64,000 nt of DNA from Acidobacteriota bacterium (GTDB taxonomy: Bacteria > Acidobacteriota > Blastocatellia > Pyrinomonadales > Pyrinomonadaceae), in the NCBI GenBank assembly GCA_019639235.1, contig JAHBSG010000011.1:62001-126000 (forward strand). The letters run 5' to 3'. This document shows, piece after piece, positions 26,571 to 35,509 of the stretch (positions within the stretch are counted from its first letter, which is position 1; each line of letters starts with the position of its first letter). The notes beneath the pieces were generated by a model that saw only the letters and a list, made by a program, of their open reading frames with translations, searched no databases and was not told where the DNA came from. The position numbers were made by a program, and so were the translations under genes.

Positions 26571-27535
26571 TCCTTGTATTTATCGAACACAAAAATTGCG
26601 TATTGAACAAGACCTCGCTTGAGGCTATCGCGGCTGCACAGGCCATCGGGAAAGACCTTGGGTTGAAGGCCGCTGCCGTTATTCCGTGCACGGGCGAGTG
26701 CCCGCTCGTACAGGAGATCGCAGGTTATGACCTCGAAAAGGTGATCGTTGCAAAGAGTGACAAGCTCGGCACCTATACGCCGGATGCGTACGCAGACGCG
26801 TGGGAGCAGGTGATCAAGGCGACGAACCCGCAGTATGTCGTGATGTCGCACACATATCAGGTCCGCGATTTCGCTCCGAAAGTTGCAGCACGCTTAGGCC
26901 GCGAACTTGTGGGTGACGTGATCCGTTACAAGGCCGAGGGCGGAAAGCTTGTGCTTACGCGGCGTATCTTCCTCGGCAAGCTCGATGCGGATCTCACGGT
27001 CGGCGGCGATGCCCCGTATTTCGTCACGTTCCAGTCAGGTGCCTTTCGCGGAGATAGTGCCGCGAAGGGAAGTGCGGCGGTCGAGACAATCGACGTTAAC
27101 GTCGGCGACATCCGCATGACCGCCGAAGAGCCGTTCCAGGAAGCAAAAGCATCGGTTGACCTGACAAAATCGGAAGTGATCGTCGCGGTCGGCCGCGGCA
27201 TCAAGTCGCAGGAGAACCTCGCACTTGCACAGCAGCTTGCTGATGCTCTCGGAGCCGACCTCGCGGCCTCGCGTCCGATCTGCGACAGCGAGTGGTTGCC
27301 GATCGATCGCCAGATCGGATCTTCGGGCCAGACCGTTGCCCCGAAGCTTTACGTCGCTCTCGGAATTTCCGGAGCCATCCAGCACATTGTCGGAATGAAG
27401 AACTCGGGTACCATCGTCGCCATCAACAAGGACGGTGAGGCCCCGATCTTCGACATTGCCGACTACGGCATCGTCGGTGACCTCTTCGAGGCGGTGCCCG
27501 TCCTGATCGAAGAGATCAAGAAGGTAAAAGGCTAG
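26567..27535 (+). CDS. etfA: Electron transfer flavoprotein subunit alpha
   Basis: The FAD-binding alpha subunit, 322 residues. The C-terminal FAD domain is intact: [20 protein letters not shown], then [19 protein letters not shown] and [23 protein letters not shown]. Translation is coupled to etfB. Together they feed electrons from fatty-acid or branched-chain oxidation to the ETF:quinone oxidoreductase, which is not in the window. Confidence 0.95.
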   Translation: MILVFIEHKNCVLNKTSLEAIAAAQAIGKDLGLKAAAVIPCTGECPLVQEIAGYDLEKVIVAKSDKLGTYTPDAYADAWEQVIKATNPQYVVMSHTYQVRDFAPKVAARLGRELVGDVIRYKAEGGKLVLTRRIFLGKLDADLTVGGDAPYFVTFQSGAFRGDSAAKGSAAVETIDVNVGDIRMTAEEPFQEAKASVDLTKSEVIVAVGRGIKSQENLALAQQLADALGADLAASRPICDSEWLPIDRQIGSSGQTVAPKLYVALGISGAIQHIVGMKNSGTIVAINKDGEAPIFDIADYGIVGDLFEAVPVLIEEIKKVKG

Positions 27536-27556
27536 GTTTTCATTTCGTAGAAGTAT

Positions 27557-27592
27557 AAAAGCCTGTCCGCGTGATCGGGCAGGCTTTTTTGA
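27557..27592. terminator. Bidirectional terminator between etfA and surface-protein gene
   Basis: The hairpin AAAAGCCTG..CAGGCTTTTTT has an A run on one side and a T run on the other. It separates two convergent genes. Confidence 0.85.
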
Positions 27593-27614
27593 TTATCCAG
27601 ATCGGACCTCACGA

Positions 27615-29021
27615 TCAAAGACTGTTCGGGAAATACTGAGCCGAAAGCGTCGTTGTGTAAATATACAAACCGCCATCAGCCGTAATTACAGATTGGAACG
27701 ACCTTTGCCCCGCAGCACTAACTGGAACTACCCACGAAACTACAATGACATCGGCTGCGTTGTTAACTGATGCCGTAGTTATCGGTATAAGGTAGCTCGT
27801 TTTTTCAACTAACTGTGTCGGCGATCCGGATGTGGTCTCCTCGATCTTCAAATGGCCCCTAATTACCGTCAGGCCACCACTGCTTGAGACCCAGACACTC
27901 GCGATGTTGGCAGTAGCAGTCAGGAGCAAGAATCCGGAGGCGGGCACATTTACGTTCAATGTCTCAAGGGTTTGAAACGAGTTGTTTACTGTAATACGGT
28001 TGGGACCGAGTCCTCTTGCATCTCTGAAAGTCTGTGCCGCCTTTATCGCAGGCAGGTTTGGGGCTGAAATGGCCGTGGTCGCATTCAAGTTTGCAGTCGT
28101 TATCGTGCCGGTCGACGTTATGTTCCCATTCTCACCGTTCAGTGAAATCGAGGAACTTCCTGCTGCGTTCCGGACGTCGAGATAACCGGACCTAGAAGCA
28201 TCATCACTGGGCCAGATCTCAAGTGAGTTCCTAAGTCTTAATATGCCTAGGTTCCCGCCGCTCCCGGTTACGTTAAGTCCAGGAACGAGGCCTGAATCGT
28301 TCCTGATCTGGAGCGATTTGGTGCCGAAGTTGAAACTATTAGTGTTAGTGAAATTATTAATCGAATTCTTGAACGCGACATTGCCGGACAGCCTCGCATC
28401 GGAGAGCGTCCCGGCCGAAATATTTGAGGCATCTAGTGATGTTAGCGCCGATCCACTACCGGCGTACACATTGGAAGTGTTCGATAGATTCAAAGCCTGG
28501 GAATACGTTCCGGCGAGGCGGGCTGACGGGAGTGTGCCCGTTGATAAATTTCCGGCATTCGTATAAAACGATGACGGTTGATTATTGAGATTGCCGGCGT
28601 TGTTCGCGGTCGTGGCTGTATCAGCCGCGTTGGAGTTTGAGGAGCGGATCGCGTAAGGAGTGCTGGTAACCAGTTGCCGTGGTGCAAGAGTAACGTAAGC
28701 TCCGCCTCCCGCTGGCCGAACGCGGAGTTCGACGAACCTCGGGGGGCCGGAAAAGGCTCCGGGAAAGTTGAGAACAACACTGAAAGCGCCATTTGTGGCT
28801 GAAACGTTCGTCCTGGTCAGCGTACTCCCAATTTGAGCGCCGTTTGCCAGTGCATCAAACAGTGCAAACTCGATGTCGAAACTGCCATTGGCGGGTTGGC
28901 CAGAAACAATTAGGTTGCCTTGGTAACTAAAATCACCGGATTGAGCCTGGACAAAAGGGGGCCAAACTAGAATCAAAAGCAAACTTCCAACCAATGTCAC
29001 GAACCTCAAGAATATTTCCAT
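27615..29021 (-). CDS. Secreted repeat protein sharing an N-terminal module with the S74 surface protein
   Basis: A 468-residue protein from ATG 29021 with a signal peptide (MEIFLRFVTLVGSLLLILVWPPFVQAQ). Residues about 28-150 form a beta module (FSYQGNLIVSGQPANGSFDIEF..TPYAIRSSN) that matches the N-terminus of the larger upstream protein. The middle is low in complexity, rich in N, S, T and A, with repeated LSxGTLxxARL units typical of phage-tail-fibre or trimeric adhesin stalks. The C-terminal 150 residues look like a beta sandwich. A role on the cell surface is inferred. Confidence 0.7.
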   Translation of the reverse strand: MEIFLRFVTLVGSLLLILVWPPFVQAQSGDFSYQGNLIVSGQPANGSFDIEFALFDALANGAQIGSTLTRTNVSATNGAFSVVLNFPGAFSGPPRFVELRVRPAGGGAYVTLAPRQLVTSTPYAIRSSNSNAADTATTANNAGNLNNQPSSFYTNAGNLSTGTLPSARLAGTYSQALNLSNTSNVYAGSGSALTSLDASNISAGTLSDARLSGNVAFKNSINNFTNTNSFNFGTKSLQIRNDSGLVPGLNVTGSGGNLGILRLRNSLEIWPSDDASRSGYLDVRNAAGSSSISLNGENGNITSTGTITTANLNATTAISAPNLPAIKAAQTFRDARGLGPNRITVNNSFQTLETLNVNVPASGFLLLTATANIASVWVSSSGGLTVIRGHLKIEETTSGSPTQLVEKTSYLIPITTASVNNAADVIVVSWVVPVSAAGQRSFQSVITADGGLYIYTTTLSAQYFPNSL

Positions 29022-29228
29022 AGCTTTAACTCCAACCAATTCCAAATAGATGGGAAAAACGGCGGAATTATCACATACTATAACGACCGAAAACAACTCA
29101 GAAAAACTCCAACAGTTGCGAAAATGTCGACGTCAAAACTCGCCGTAGCCGGCTTTCATGCGACAAGCCAAAAGTTCATCTTCATGCTCAGAGATGGAAG
29201 GAACTTTTTGCGAACCAAAAAAAATCGG

Positions 29229-29261
29229 AAAAGGCCCGGAGGTTGGTGCCGGGCCTTTTTG
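29229..29261 (-). terminator. Intrinsic terminator after S74 surface-protein gene
   Basis: Eleven-base arms AAAAGGCCCGG and CCGGGCCTTTT are followed on the minus strand by further T-rich sequence. It lies six bases past the gene's stop. Confidence 0.85.
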
Positions 29262-29266
29262 TTTTG

Positions 29267-31993
29267 CTACGGCTTATCGCGGCAGATTCCGGCCGCCGGG
29301 TTGGCCGAGCAAAAGAGTTTGGTGAGGGCTTCGATCTGTGCTTGTTGGCGGCGATTGGCTTCGAGAAGAGTATCGATCTGCCGCGATTTGTTTTCCGAAT
29401 CGGCCTTGAGTCGCACGATCTCGGCCTGCTGTTCATTGACGGCATTTACGAGCACAACGCCGATGCGTTCGTAGTTCACGCCTTGGATCTCGCCGTCTTT
29501 GTTGGTCGTTGCAAGAAGCGGTTCGATCGCTGCCACCTCTTCGGCAACAAGGCCGAAATCACGAATTCCGTTGTGCTTCCAGTCAAAATAGACAGGCCGA
29601 AGCCGGCGTATCAAACTGAGGCCGGAAGTGTAATCGAAGACGTTCTCCTTATATCGAAGCGAAGACGAACAGGTCGTAATTTCCGACGAACCGCCATCAA
29701 TACACAAGGGAACAGCAGAAGGAGCACCGAACAAACCGAGCCTGAGTCTGCCATAAACACGTACTGTATCGGACCCGTTCGATCTGCCTAGCGCAATGGT
29801 GTTGCTGGTTGTTACTAACGACGAAGCACCGATCGCGGTCGCGAACGAAAGGTTTGAACTTCCGATGTCGGCGGATGAACCGAGGGTTGTGTTGTTGCTT
29901 CCTGAGACATTAGAGCTTCCCGAGGTTCTTCCAACGAAGGTATTAGAACTACCAGCCGAGTTTGCAACACCGCTACTTCGTCCGAGAAAAGTATTGTCGT
30001 TGCCGCCGACGTTTGCCCGTCCCGCATCCGCTCCGTAGAAAGCATTCGAACTCCCACCGTTAGTATTTTGACCACTCAGATGACCAAAGAATGAATTACT
30101 GAAAGTATTTGAGCCGATCGAAGCTCCGGAGAGGTGACCAAATGCACTATTGGAACTGCCCGAGCCAGCGGTGCTTCCTCCAGCTTGATTTCCCACAAAT
30201 GTGCTATTCGCACCGCTGAGGTGCAAGACGCGACTTCCGTTTAAGTTGAACTGTGTTCCGGCATTTACGGTCGCGGCGGAAAGTGCGGCAATGTTCAGCG
30301 AACCGATGACCGCCAGATTGCCCGGTATTCTAACAGTATCCTGACCAGAGCCTCGGCCCAGTGCGATGGTATTGCTCGTCGTGACACCCGATTGAGCACC
30401 GATCGCTGTTGCAAATGAAAGATTAGGCCCGATAACATTTGCGTCTTGCCCGATGGTCGTATTGCTGTTACCGGTTTGGTTCTGGGTGCCTGCAAATGAA
30501 CCGATGAAGGTATTACCGGTGCCAGAGGTATTTCCGCTACCGGCCTCGTTCCCAATGAATACATTCTCGTCGCCGCTTTGATTAGAAGCGCCGCTTGCGA
30601 ATCCGAAGAACGCATTCCGCCGCCCGAATAGATTTGCAGTTCCGGCCCCGTATCCAACAAATGAATTCTTATCGCCCATGTCGTTGCTCCCGGCAGTGAA
30701 TCCGAGATACAGACTCTCTTTAACGGAGGCTCCAAGGATTCGGCTGCCGCCGATGTTGAACTGGGTGGTTGCATTTATCGTAGTCGAGGTGATGGGGAAC
30801 GAGGCCTCAAGTTCACCGGGTATCACCACCTTATCTTGGCCGAGCGGGCGGCCGAGTACTATCGTCTCGCTTTCTGTGACGACGGAATCTGCACCGATCG
30901 CGGTCGCATATATTAGTCCATTTGCCGCGACCGACGTGCCCGCACCGATCAGGGTATTTCCGCTCCCGATAGTGTTTGTTGTGCCCGAACCACGTCCGAT
31001 GAACGTATTCCCACTTCCGCTCGTCGTTTGCAGGCCCGCAGACCATCCAACAAATGTGTTTCCGTCGCTGCCCACACCGCTGTCACGACCGGCGAGATTG
31101 CCAAAGAACGAATGGTTGCTGCCCGAATTATTCGAAAGGCCGGCCCGGCTCCCGAAGAACGAATTATTCTCGCCTGTTGTGATCGAGCTTCCGGCAAGAC
31201 GCCCAAAGAAAGCATTATTCGTCCCCGTCGTGCCAATCAGGCCCGAACCGATTCCGGCGAAGAGGTTATCCGTGCCCGGTGCCCAAAATGCTCGCAAACC
31301 ATTAAACTGAAAGGACCCGACGGCATTCAGATTTCGAGCACGGCCATCGCCCGTTATGCTGAAATTCGCATTGCTCTGGTCAGTGCTGGTGTTTTGAATA
31401 TAGCTCGCACTTCCGGCGGTGGGTGTTCGGGCATCGGAGAGTCGCGGGTCGGTCGTTACCACGTATTGATTGGCGGCGACTCCACCGAGATTAAGGGCGT
31501 TGGCTGCCGTCGCAGCAGTTGTGGCGTTCGTCGCGTTCGTGGCATTTGCGGCATTCGTCGCATTAACCGCGTTGGTCGCGTTGGTTGCGGTCGTGGCCGT
31601 GTCAGCAGCGGCCGCGGACACGCTCCGGACGGCATAAGGCGAGCTTCCGATGCGCTGCCGCGGATCGAGGATCGTGAATCCGCCGCCGCCGGTCTGGCGG
31701 ACGCGGATCTCAAGGAAGCGTTCGGGCCCCGTGAAGTTTGCTCCGAAGTCCAAAGAGACTGTGAACCTGCCGTCCGTGACCGTGATGTTTGAACGCGTCG
31801 CGGTGGCCCCGATCTGCGTGCCGCCCGAAGACGCATCATATAGCAGAAACTCGAAATCAAAAGTTCCGTTCGCTGGCTGAGAACTTAATTGAAGTTCTCC
31901 CTGGTAGGTGAACGATGTGGACTGTGCGGCGATCGAGCCGTGAAATAGAAAGACGACGATAACGAGTGAAGGTACGATGCGGCCGATTTTCAT
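29267..31993 (-). CDS. Large surface protein with adhesin-head repeats and C-terminal S74 chaperone
   Basis: A 908-residue protein from ATG 31993, preceded by GGAGAG. After a signal peptide comes the beta module shared with its neighbour (FTYQGELQLSSQPANGTFDFEF..). Next is an Ala-Thr-Asn linker, then many 14-residue-like repeats (NTFIGxxSG, NSFFGxxAG) resembling YadA/Hep heads. The C-terminus has an endosialidase-type S74 domain (SLRYKENVFDYTSGLSLIRRLRPVYFDWK..GLVAEEVAAIEP) and a coiled coil. S74 domains trimerise beta-helical fibres and cut themselves off. A trimeric, autoprocessed surface fibre is likely. Confidence 0.8.
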   Translation of the reverse strand: MKIGRIVPSLVIVVFLFHGSIAAQSTSFTYQGELQLSSQPANGTFDFEFLLYDASSGGTQIGATATRSNITVTDGRFTVSLDFGANFTGPERFLEIRVRQTGGGGFTILDPRQRIGSSPYAVRSVSAAAADTATTATNATNAVNATNAANATNATNATTAATAANALNLGGVAANQYVVTTDPRLSDARTPTAGSASYIQNTSTDQSNANFSITGDGRARNLNAVGSFQFNGLRAFWAPGTDNLFAGIGSGLIGTTGTNNAFFGRLAGSSITTGENNSFFGSRAGLSNNSGSNHSFFGNLAGRDSGVGSDGNTFVGWSAGLQTTSGSGNTFIGRGSGTTNTIGSGNTLIGAGTSVAANGLIYATAIGADSVVTESETIVLGRPLGQDKVVIPGELEASFPITSTTINATTQFNIGGSRILGASVKESLYLGFTAGSNDMGDKNSFVGYGAGTANLFGRRNAFFGFASGASNQSGDENVFIGNEAGSGNTSGTGNTFIGSFAGTQNQTGNSNTTIGQDANVIGPNLSFATAIGAQSGVTTSNTIALGRGSGQDTVRIPGNLAVIGSLNIAALSAATVNAGTQFNLNGSRVLHLSGANSTFVGNQAGGSTAGSGSSNSAFGHLSGASIGSNTFSNSFFGHLSGQNTNGGSSNAFYGADAGRANVGGNDNTFLGRSSGVANSAGSSNTFVGRTSGSSNVSGSNNTTLGSSADIGSSNLSFATAIGASSLVTTSNTIALGRSNGSDTVRVYGRLRLGLFGAPSAVPLCIDGGSSEITTCSSSLRYKENVFDYTSGLSLIRRLRPVYFDWKHNGIRDFGLVAEEVAAIEPLLATTNKDGEIQGVNYERIGVVLVNAVNEQQAEIVRLKADSENKSRQIDTLLEANRRQQAQIEALTKLFCSANPAAGICRDKP

Positions 31994-32080
31994 AGTGATC
32001 TCTCCTTTCATACAGGTGTCGGACGGATGCTTTGTTGCGCAGATTGCCCGATTGTGGACCGCGGGAAGCGAAAAAATCCT

Positions 32081-32108
32081 TTGATTTTTCGTTAGAAATG
32101 CTTAGAAT
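32081..32108 (+). promoter_or_regulatory. Candidate promoter of wHTH-TPR regulator
   Basis: TTGATT (32081-32086) and TAGAAT (32103-32108) are 16 bases apart, about 28 bases upstream of ATG 32136, with AGGAAA as ribosome site. It lies in the divergent gap with the S74 surface-protein gene. Confidence 0.45.
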
Positions 32109-32135
32109 TTGTTAATCCTCTCAGGAAAGCAGCCT

Positions 32136-33560
32136 ATGCAGCGAATCTACGAGTTCGGTGAGTTCACTTTGGATGCCTCGCGCCTAATGCTTATTCGCGG
32201 CGGCGATGAGGTGCAGGTTTCGCCAAAGGCCATCGAGTTGCTCGTGCTCTTGGTGGAATCGGGCGACCGTGTCGTTACCCGCACGGAGATTATGGATAGG
32301 CTCTGGCAGGATACTTTCGTTGAGGAAGGAAATATAAATTTCCATATCTCGAACCTGCGGCGTGCTCTTGGGCAAAATGGCAAGCCGGAATCGCAATACA
32401 TCCGAACAGTACCGCGAAAAGGCTACAAGTTCATTGCGGCGGTCATGACAGCGGCGGAAGCGTCAGAGAGAGCCGATGGGCACAAGAACCAGCCGCGTCG
32501 TTCGTCCGGCCGCTGGAGACCATTTGCGATCGGCGGAGCTGTGATCGCCGCGACAGCGATCATTCTTGCATCGGTTTTTGCCCTCGGCCTGAGGCAGGAG
32601 AGCAGAAATGCCGCGAACTTAAGTTCGGACGTGCCGCGGGAAGCGGTTGCTTTATATACAAAAGGAAAGCGGGTCTGGGAGAGCCGGGTGTTCAATGACC
32701 AGGACCCGGCCGAGCTTTTCCGGCAGGCCATATCTATTGCACCGAACTACCTGGATTCACACGTGGCTCTTGCCGATACCTACGCCTTTGACGCAACCCC
32801 CGAACGGGCTGAGCAGACGATCGCTAGGGCCAGATCGCTTGGCGGCGAGTCGGCCGACCTGCTTGCGACGCAAGCATTCGTGAAGATGTTCCATTATTGG
32901 GACTGGCAAGGGGCGGAGGCCGATTTTGCAAATGCCATTTCGCTCGAAACCGATAATGCCAAGGCACGGCATTGGTATGGCGTGCTGCTTTCGCTGACCG
33001 ACCGTTTGGACGAGGCACGTGATCAAATGCGAAGGGCACGGGAATTGGCTCCGGACTCATTGATAATTTCCGCGGACCTTGGGCAGTTAGAGTATTTTGC
33101 AGGAGATCTCTCTGCCGCGACGGCCGAGTTACAGAATGTTCTTCGCCTTGAACCGCGCTTTGCGATAGCCCGAAGGTATCTTGCCGAGGTTCACGAGGCT
33201 CGCGGTAATGAGGCTGAAGCATTCGAAGAAAGGCTGAAGAGCGGGGTCCGGCGGTCGGCCGATATTGCGGAATCAAGGAAGGTGTTCGAACAGGGCGGGC
33301 TCCGCTTGCTTTGGGAGCGGTCTATCAATAGCGGCAAATGCAATGCGGATTCGGCGAACCCGTACGATTGTGCCCGTATGTTCGCAAAGTTGGGTGATCG
33401 CGAAAGGGCACTCGAGCAGATTGAGATCGCCGTACGAAAGCGGCAATTCCATGCGCCGTTCGCGTTGGTCGATCCGGTATTCGGTCCGTTAAAGGAAAGC
33501 GATCGGTTCCGGGCAGTTTCGCAGGCGGTTGAACAGGGGAGTTCGCTCGCTCGGAAATAG
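32136..33560 (+). CDS. CadC/ToxR-like membrane winged-helix regulator with TPR domain
   Basis: A 474-residue protein. Residues 1-100 form an OmpR-type winged helix (YEFGEFTLDASRLMLIRGG, VSPKAIELLVLLVESG, NINFHISNLRRALG, YIRTVPRKGYKFIA). A single membrane helix follows (PFAIGGAVIAATAIILASVFALGL, near 130). The C-terminal 300 residues are TPR-like helical repeats outside the membrane. This is a very common acidobacterial design for one-component sensing. It is divergent from the S74 surface protein, so it may control it. Confidence 0.85.
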   Translation: MQRIYEFGEFTLDASRLMLIRGGDEVQVSPKAIELLVLLVESGDRVVTRTEIMDRLWQDTFVEEGNINFHISNLRRALGQNGKPESQYIRTVPRKGYKFIAAVMTAAEASERADGHKNQPRRSSGRWRPFAIGGAVIAATAIILASVFALGLRQESRNAANLSSDVPREAVALYTKGKRVWESRVFNDQDPAELFRQAISIAPNYLDSHVALADTYAFDATPERAEQTIARARSLGGESADLLATQAFVKMFHYWDWQGAEADFANAISLETDNAKARHWYGVLLSLTDRLDEARDQMRRARELAPDSLIISADLGQLEYFAGDLSAATAELQNVLRLEPRFAIARRYLAEVHEARGNEAEAFEERLKSGVRRSADIAESRKVFEQGGLRLLWERSINSGKCNADSANPYDCARMFAKLGDRERALEQIEIAVRKRQFHAPFALVDPVFGPLKESDRFRAVSQAVEQGSSLARK

Positions 33561-33573
33561 AAAAGCGTCGAAG

Positions 33574-33600
33574 CTAAAAAGGAAAGGGCCCGCACCTTTC
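33574..33600 (-). terminator. Intrinsic terminator of candidate small RNA
   Basis: On the minus strand the hairpin GAAAGG..CCTTTC is followed by CTTTTT. It lies about 190 bases downstream of a consensus minus-strand promoter. Confidence 0.6.
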
Positions 33601-33787
33601 GAGCACGAGCCACTTATCTTTTCCTTAAACCCTATCTACGATCAAGAGCAATGTGCCGACAAGATCCTCAAAGGTGTTCCCAATTCCCGTTGTCCAAATG
33701 CTAATTTCCGAGCCGGATTTCACAAATTGGCGGTAACCGAGCCGGGAGCCTACCTACAAACTCCCTGTTGTACGTAACGCGTTAAGT
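33575..33787 (-). ncRNA. Candidate stand-alone small RNA (about 210 nt)
   Basis: The stretch 33561-33876 between two convergent genes holds no credible ORF. On the minus strand it has a strong promoter, a predicted start near 33787 and an intrinsic terminator at 33574-33600. The RNA can form a GGGAG..CTCCC hairpin near its 5' end, and the sequence CGGCTCGG occurs twice. The length would suit 6S RNA or a trans-acting sRNA. I could not match it to a known consensus, so the identity is open. Confidence 0.45.
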
Positions 33788-33793
33788 AGATAA

Positions 33794-33822
33794 AGGATAG
33801 TCCGAAAAGCGCGAAAAGTCAA
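33794..33822 (-). promoter_or_regulatory. Strong sigma-70 promoter for candidate small RNA
   Basis: On the minus strand TTGACT (33822-33817) and TATCCT (33799-33794) are exactly 17 bases apart, with no ORF downstream before the terminator. Confidence 0.6.
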
Positions 33823-33876
33823 GACTTTTTTTCGCTGGCACTCAACTTTTTTAAGTGCCAATTCGGACGGTTACAA

Positions 33877-35232
33877 TTACATCGATGCAGCAATGGCTTC
33901 GTCGAAGATCTCCAGAGCGACGTCCGCGTTTTCCTTGGTAAGGATGAGCGGCGGCGACCAGCGGATGGTGCTTGTGCCGCAGCCGAGGATGATCAGGCCG
34001 CGTTCGAAGCAGGCCATCTCGATCCGGTCGCGGAGAGCGGCGTCGGGCCTGCGCGATGCTTTATCGGTTACGAACTCGACACCGAGCATCAGTCCCATTC
34101 CACGGACGTCGCCAATACACTCATATTTTTCCTTCAGCTTTTCGAGTCCGGCTTTCAGATAATCGCCGACCTCGGCCGAGTTAGCGACCAGGCCGCCTTC
34201 GAGGAGTTCGATGGTTTTCAGAGCCGATGCAATGGCGACCGGGTTACCGCCGAAGGTCGAAGCGTGGGCACCCTTGTGCCAATCCATGATGTCCGCCTTC
34301 GCGGTGCAAACGCCGATCGGCATTCCCGAGCCGATACCTTTCGCCATGCAGACTATATCGGCCTTTACGCCTTCGTGATGATCAAGGGCGAACATCTTGC
34401 CGGTGCGGCCCATGCCGGATTGGACCTCATCAACGATGAGCATGATGCCGTGCTTGTCGCATATCTGGCGGATCGCCTTTACGACCTCGGTCGGAGCGGG
34501 AACGTAGCCGCCTTCGCCCTGGACGACCTCAAGCACGATGCCGGCAACCTCTTCGGGCGGCGTCGTTGTGTTAAAAATGCGGTCCTCGATCCAGCTTACT
34601 GTGCCCATGCAGCACGAGCCGTCATCGCACTTGCCGAGGTTGAACGGACACTGGTAACAATTCGGATAGGGGACGTGGACGACGTCAAGAGCCTGGCGGG
34701 CAAAGCCGAGCCGCTGGGCTTTCTTTGACGAGGTAAGCGAAAGTGCACCGAGCGTACGGCCATGGAACGAACCGAAGAACGAGATGAACTTTTGCCGCTT
34801 GGTGTGATACATCGCAAGCTTAAGGGCGGTTTCGATCGCCTCGGCACCGCTGTTTGCAAAGTGCGACTTGGTCGGGCCGTCGATCGGCACGATCTCGTCG
34901 AGCTTGCGGCCAAGCTCCGGCATGTGTTTGTAGTAATAGTCCGTGCCGCAGAGGTGGATGAGCTGTGCGGCCTGGTCGCTGATCGCTTTGACGATATCGG
35001 GGTGGCAGTGGCCGGTCGAGCAAACGGCGACGCCGGCGTTGCAATCGAGAAAGACGTTTCCGTCCGGGTCTTCGACCCAAACTCCGTAGGCCTTTTCCGC
35101 GACGAGCTTGTAATCCGGCCGTGGGTAGCTCGGGGTCACGTATTTTGCGTCGGCTTCGACAATGGCGCGGGCGTTCGGGCCCGGAAGCTCGGTCTTGATG
35201 ATCGGTCGCTGCAATTCGGTTGAGGGTGTCAT
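33877..35232 (-). CDS. Class III PLP-dependent aminotransferase (GabT/acetylornithine type)
   Basis: A 451-residue fold-type I enzyme. It has GVWVEDPDGNVFLDCNAGVAVCSTGHCHPDI near residue 50, FANSGAEAIETALKLA, SFHGRTLGALSLT, the PLP Asp in LIVDEVQSGMGRTG and the Schiff-base Lys in CMAKGIGSGMP near 290. A Cys-rich insertion, CYQCPFNLGKCDDGSCCMG near 190, is characteristic of a 4-aminobutyrate/acetylornithine-like subgroup. The substrate cannot be fixed from sequence. AGGAGAAGAAAATG gives a strong start, and a 155-base leader precedes it. Confidence 0.85.
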   Translation of the reverse strand: MTPSTELQRPIIKTELPGPNARAIVEADAKYVTPSYPRPDYKLVAEKAYGVWVEDPDGNVFLDCNAGVAVCSTGHCHPDIVKAISDQAAQLIHLCGTDYYYKHMPELGRKLDEIVPIDGPTKSHFANSGAEAIETALKLAMYHTKRQKFISFFGSFHGRTLGALSLTSSKKAQRLGFARQALDVVHVPYPNCYQCPFNLGKCDDGSCCMGTVSWIEDRIFNTTTPPEEVAGIVLEVVQGEGGYVPAPTEVVKAIRQICDKHGIMLIVDEVQSGMGRTGKMFALDHHEGVKADIVCMAKGIGSGMPIGVCTAKADIMDWHKGAHASTFGGNPVAIASALKTIELLEGGLVANSAEVGDYLKAGLEKLKEKYECIGDVRGMGLMLGVEFVTDKASRRPDAALRDRIEMACFERGLIILGCGTSTIRWSPPLILTKENADVALEIFDEAIAASM

Positions 35233-35267
35233 TTTCTTCTCCTATTTCGTTGAGCCAAAAGGGGACA

Positions 35268-35284
35268 GGCGGCAGCGAGCCGCC
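35268..35284 (-). other. GC-rich hairpin in aminotransferase 5' leader
   Basis: Six-base arms GGCGGC/GCCGCC with a five-base loop lie 36 bases upstream of the start codon. On the minus strand they are followed at a distance by TTTT. It could be an attenuator or part of a structured leader. Confidence 0.35.
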
Positions 35285-35393
35285 CGCTGGACGAGACGGG
35301 AAGAACTAATCGCCACCGAAAAGTTCAGCACGCTGGCCCATCGGACGGAGCTTTGCTATGCAGCGAGGCGTCATAGGGTTACGAGAAACCTGG

Positions 35394-35422
35394 ATTATAT
35401 CAGAGGCTTCGTCGGCTGTGAA
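35394..35422 (-). promoter_or_regulatory. Extended -10 promoter of the class III aminotransferase
   Basis: On the minus strand TTCACA (35422-35417) and TGATATAAT with a perfect TATAAT (35399-35394) are spaced by 17 bases. This gives a leader of about 155 bases before ATG 35232. Confidence 0.6.
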
Positions 35423-35509
35423 CCCCCGAAATGTGGGGCGATATTTGAACCGCGGGCATCCGAGGCGATATTCTGAACATACATCTTGAAAGGTTTCGAT
35501 TCAAAAGAT

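Noticed and set aside
33529..33777. 82-codon plus-strand frame between the wHTH gene and the aminotransferase
   Set aside because: It starts inside the end of the wHTH gene, has no ribosome site or recognisable motif, and overlaps the better-supported small RNA on the other strand.
33600..33780. Known riboswitch (SAM, TPP, cobalamin, c-di-GMP) in the non-coding gap
   Set aside because: Short partial matches only. No conserved core was found, and no gene follows in the right direction.
33837..33861. Hairpin TGGCACT..AGTGCCA after the aminotransferase gene
   Set aside because: There is no T run in the right place, and a sigma-54 site starting with TGGCAC lacks the TTGC half. Left unassigned.
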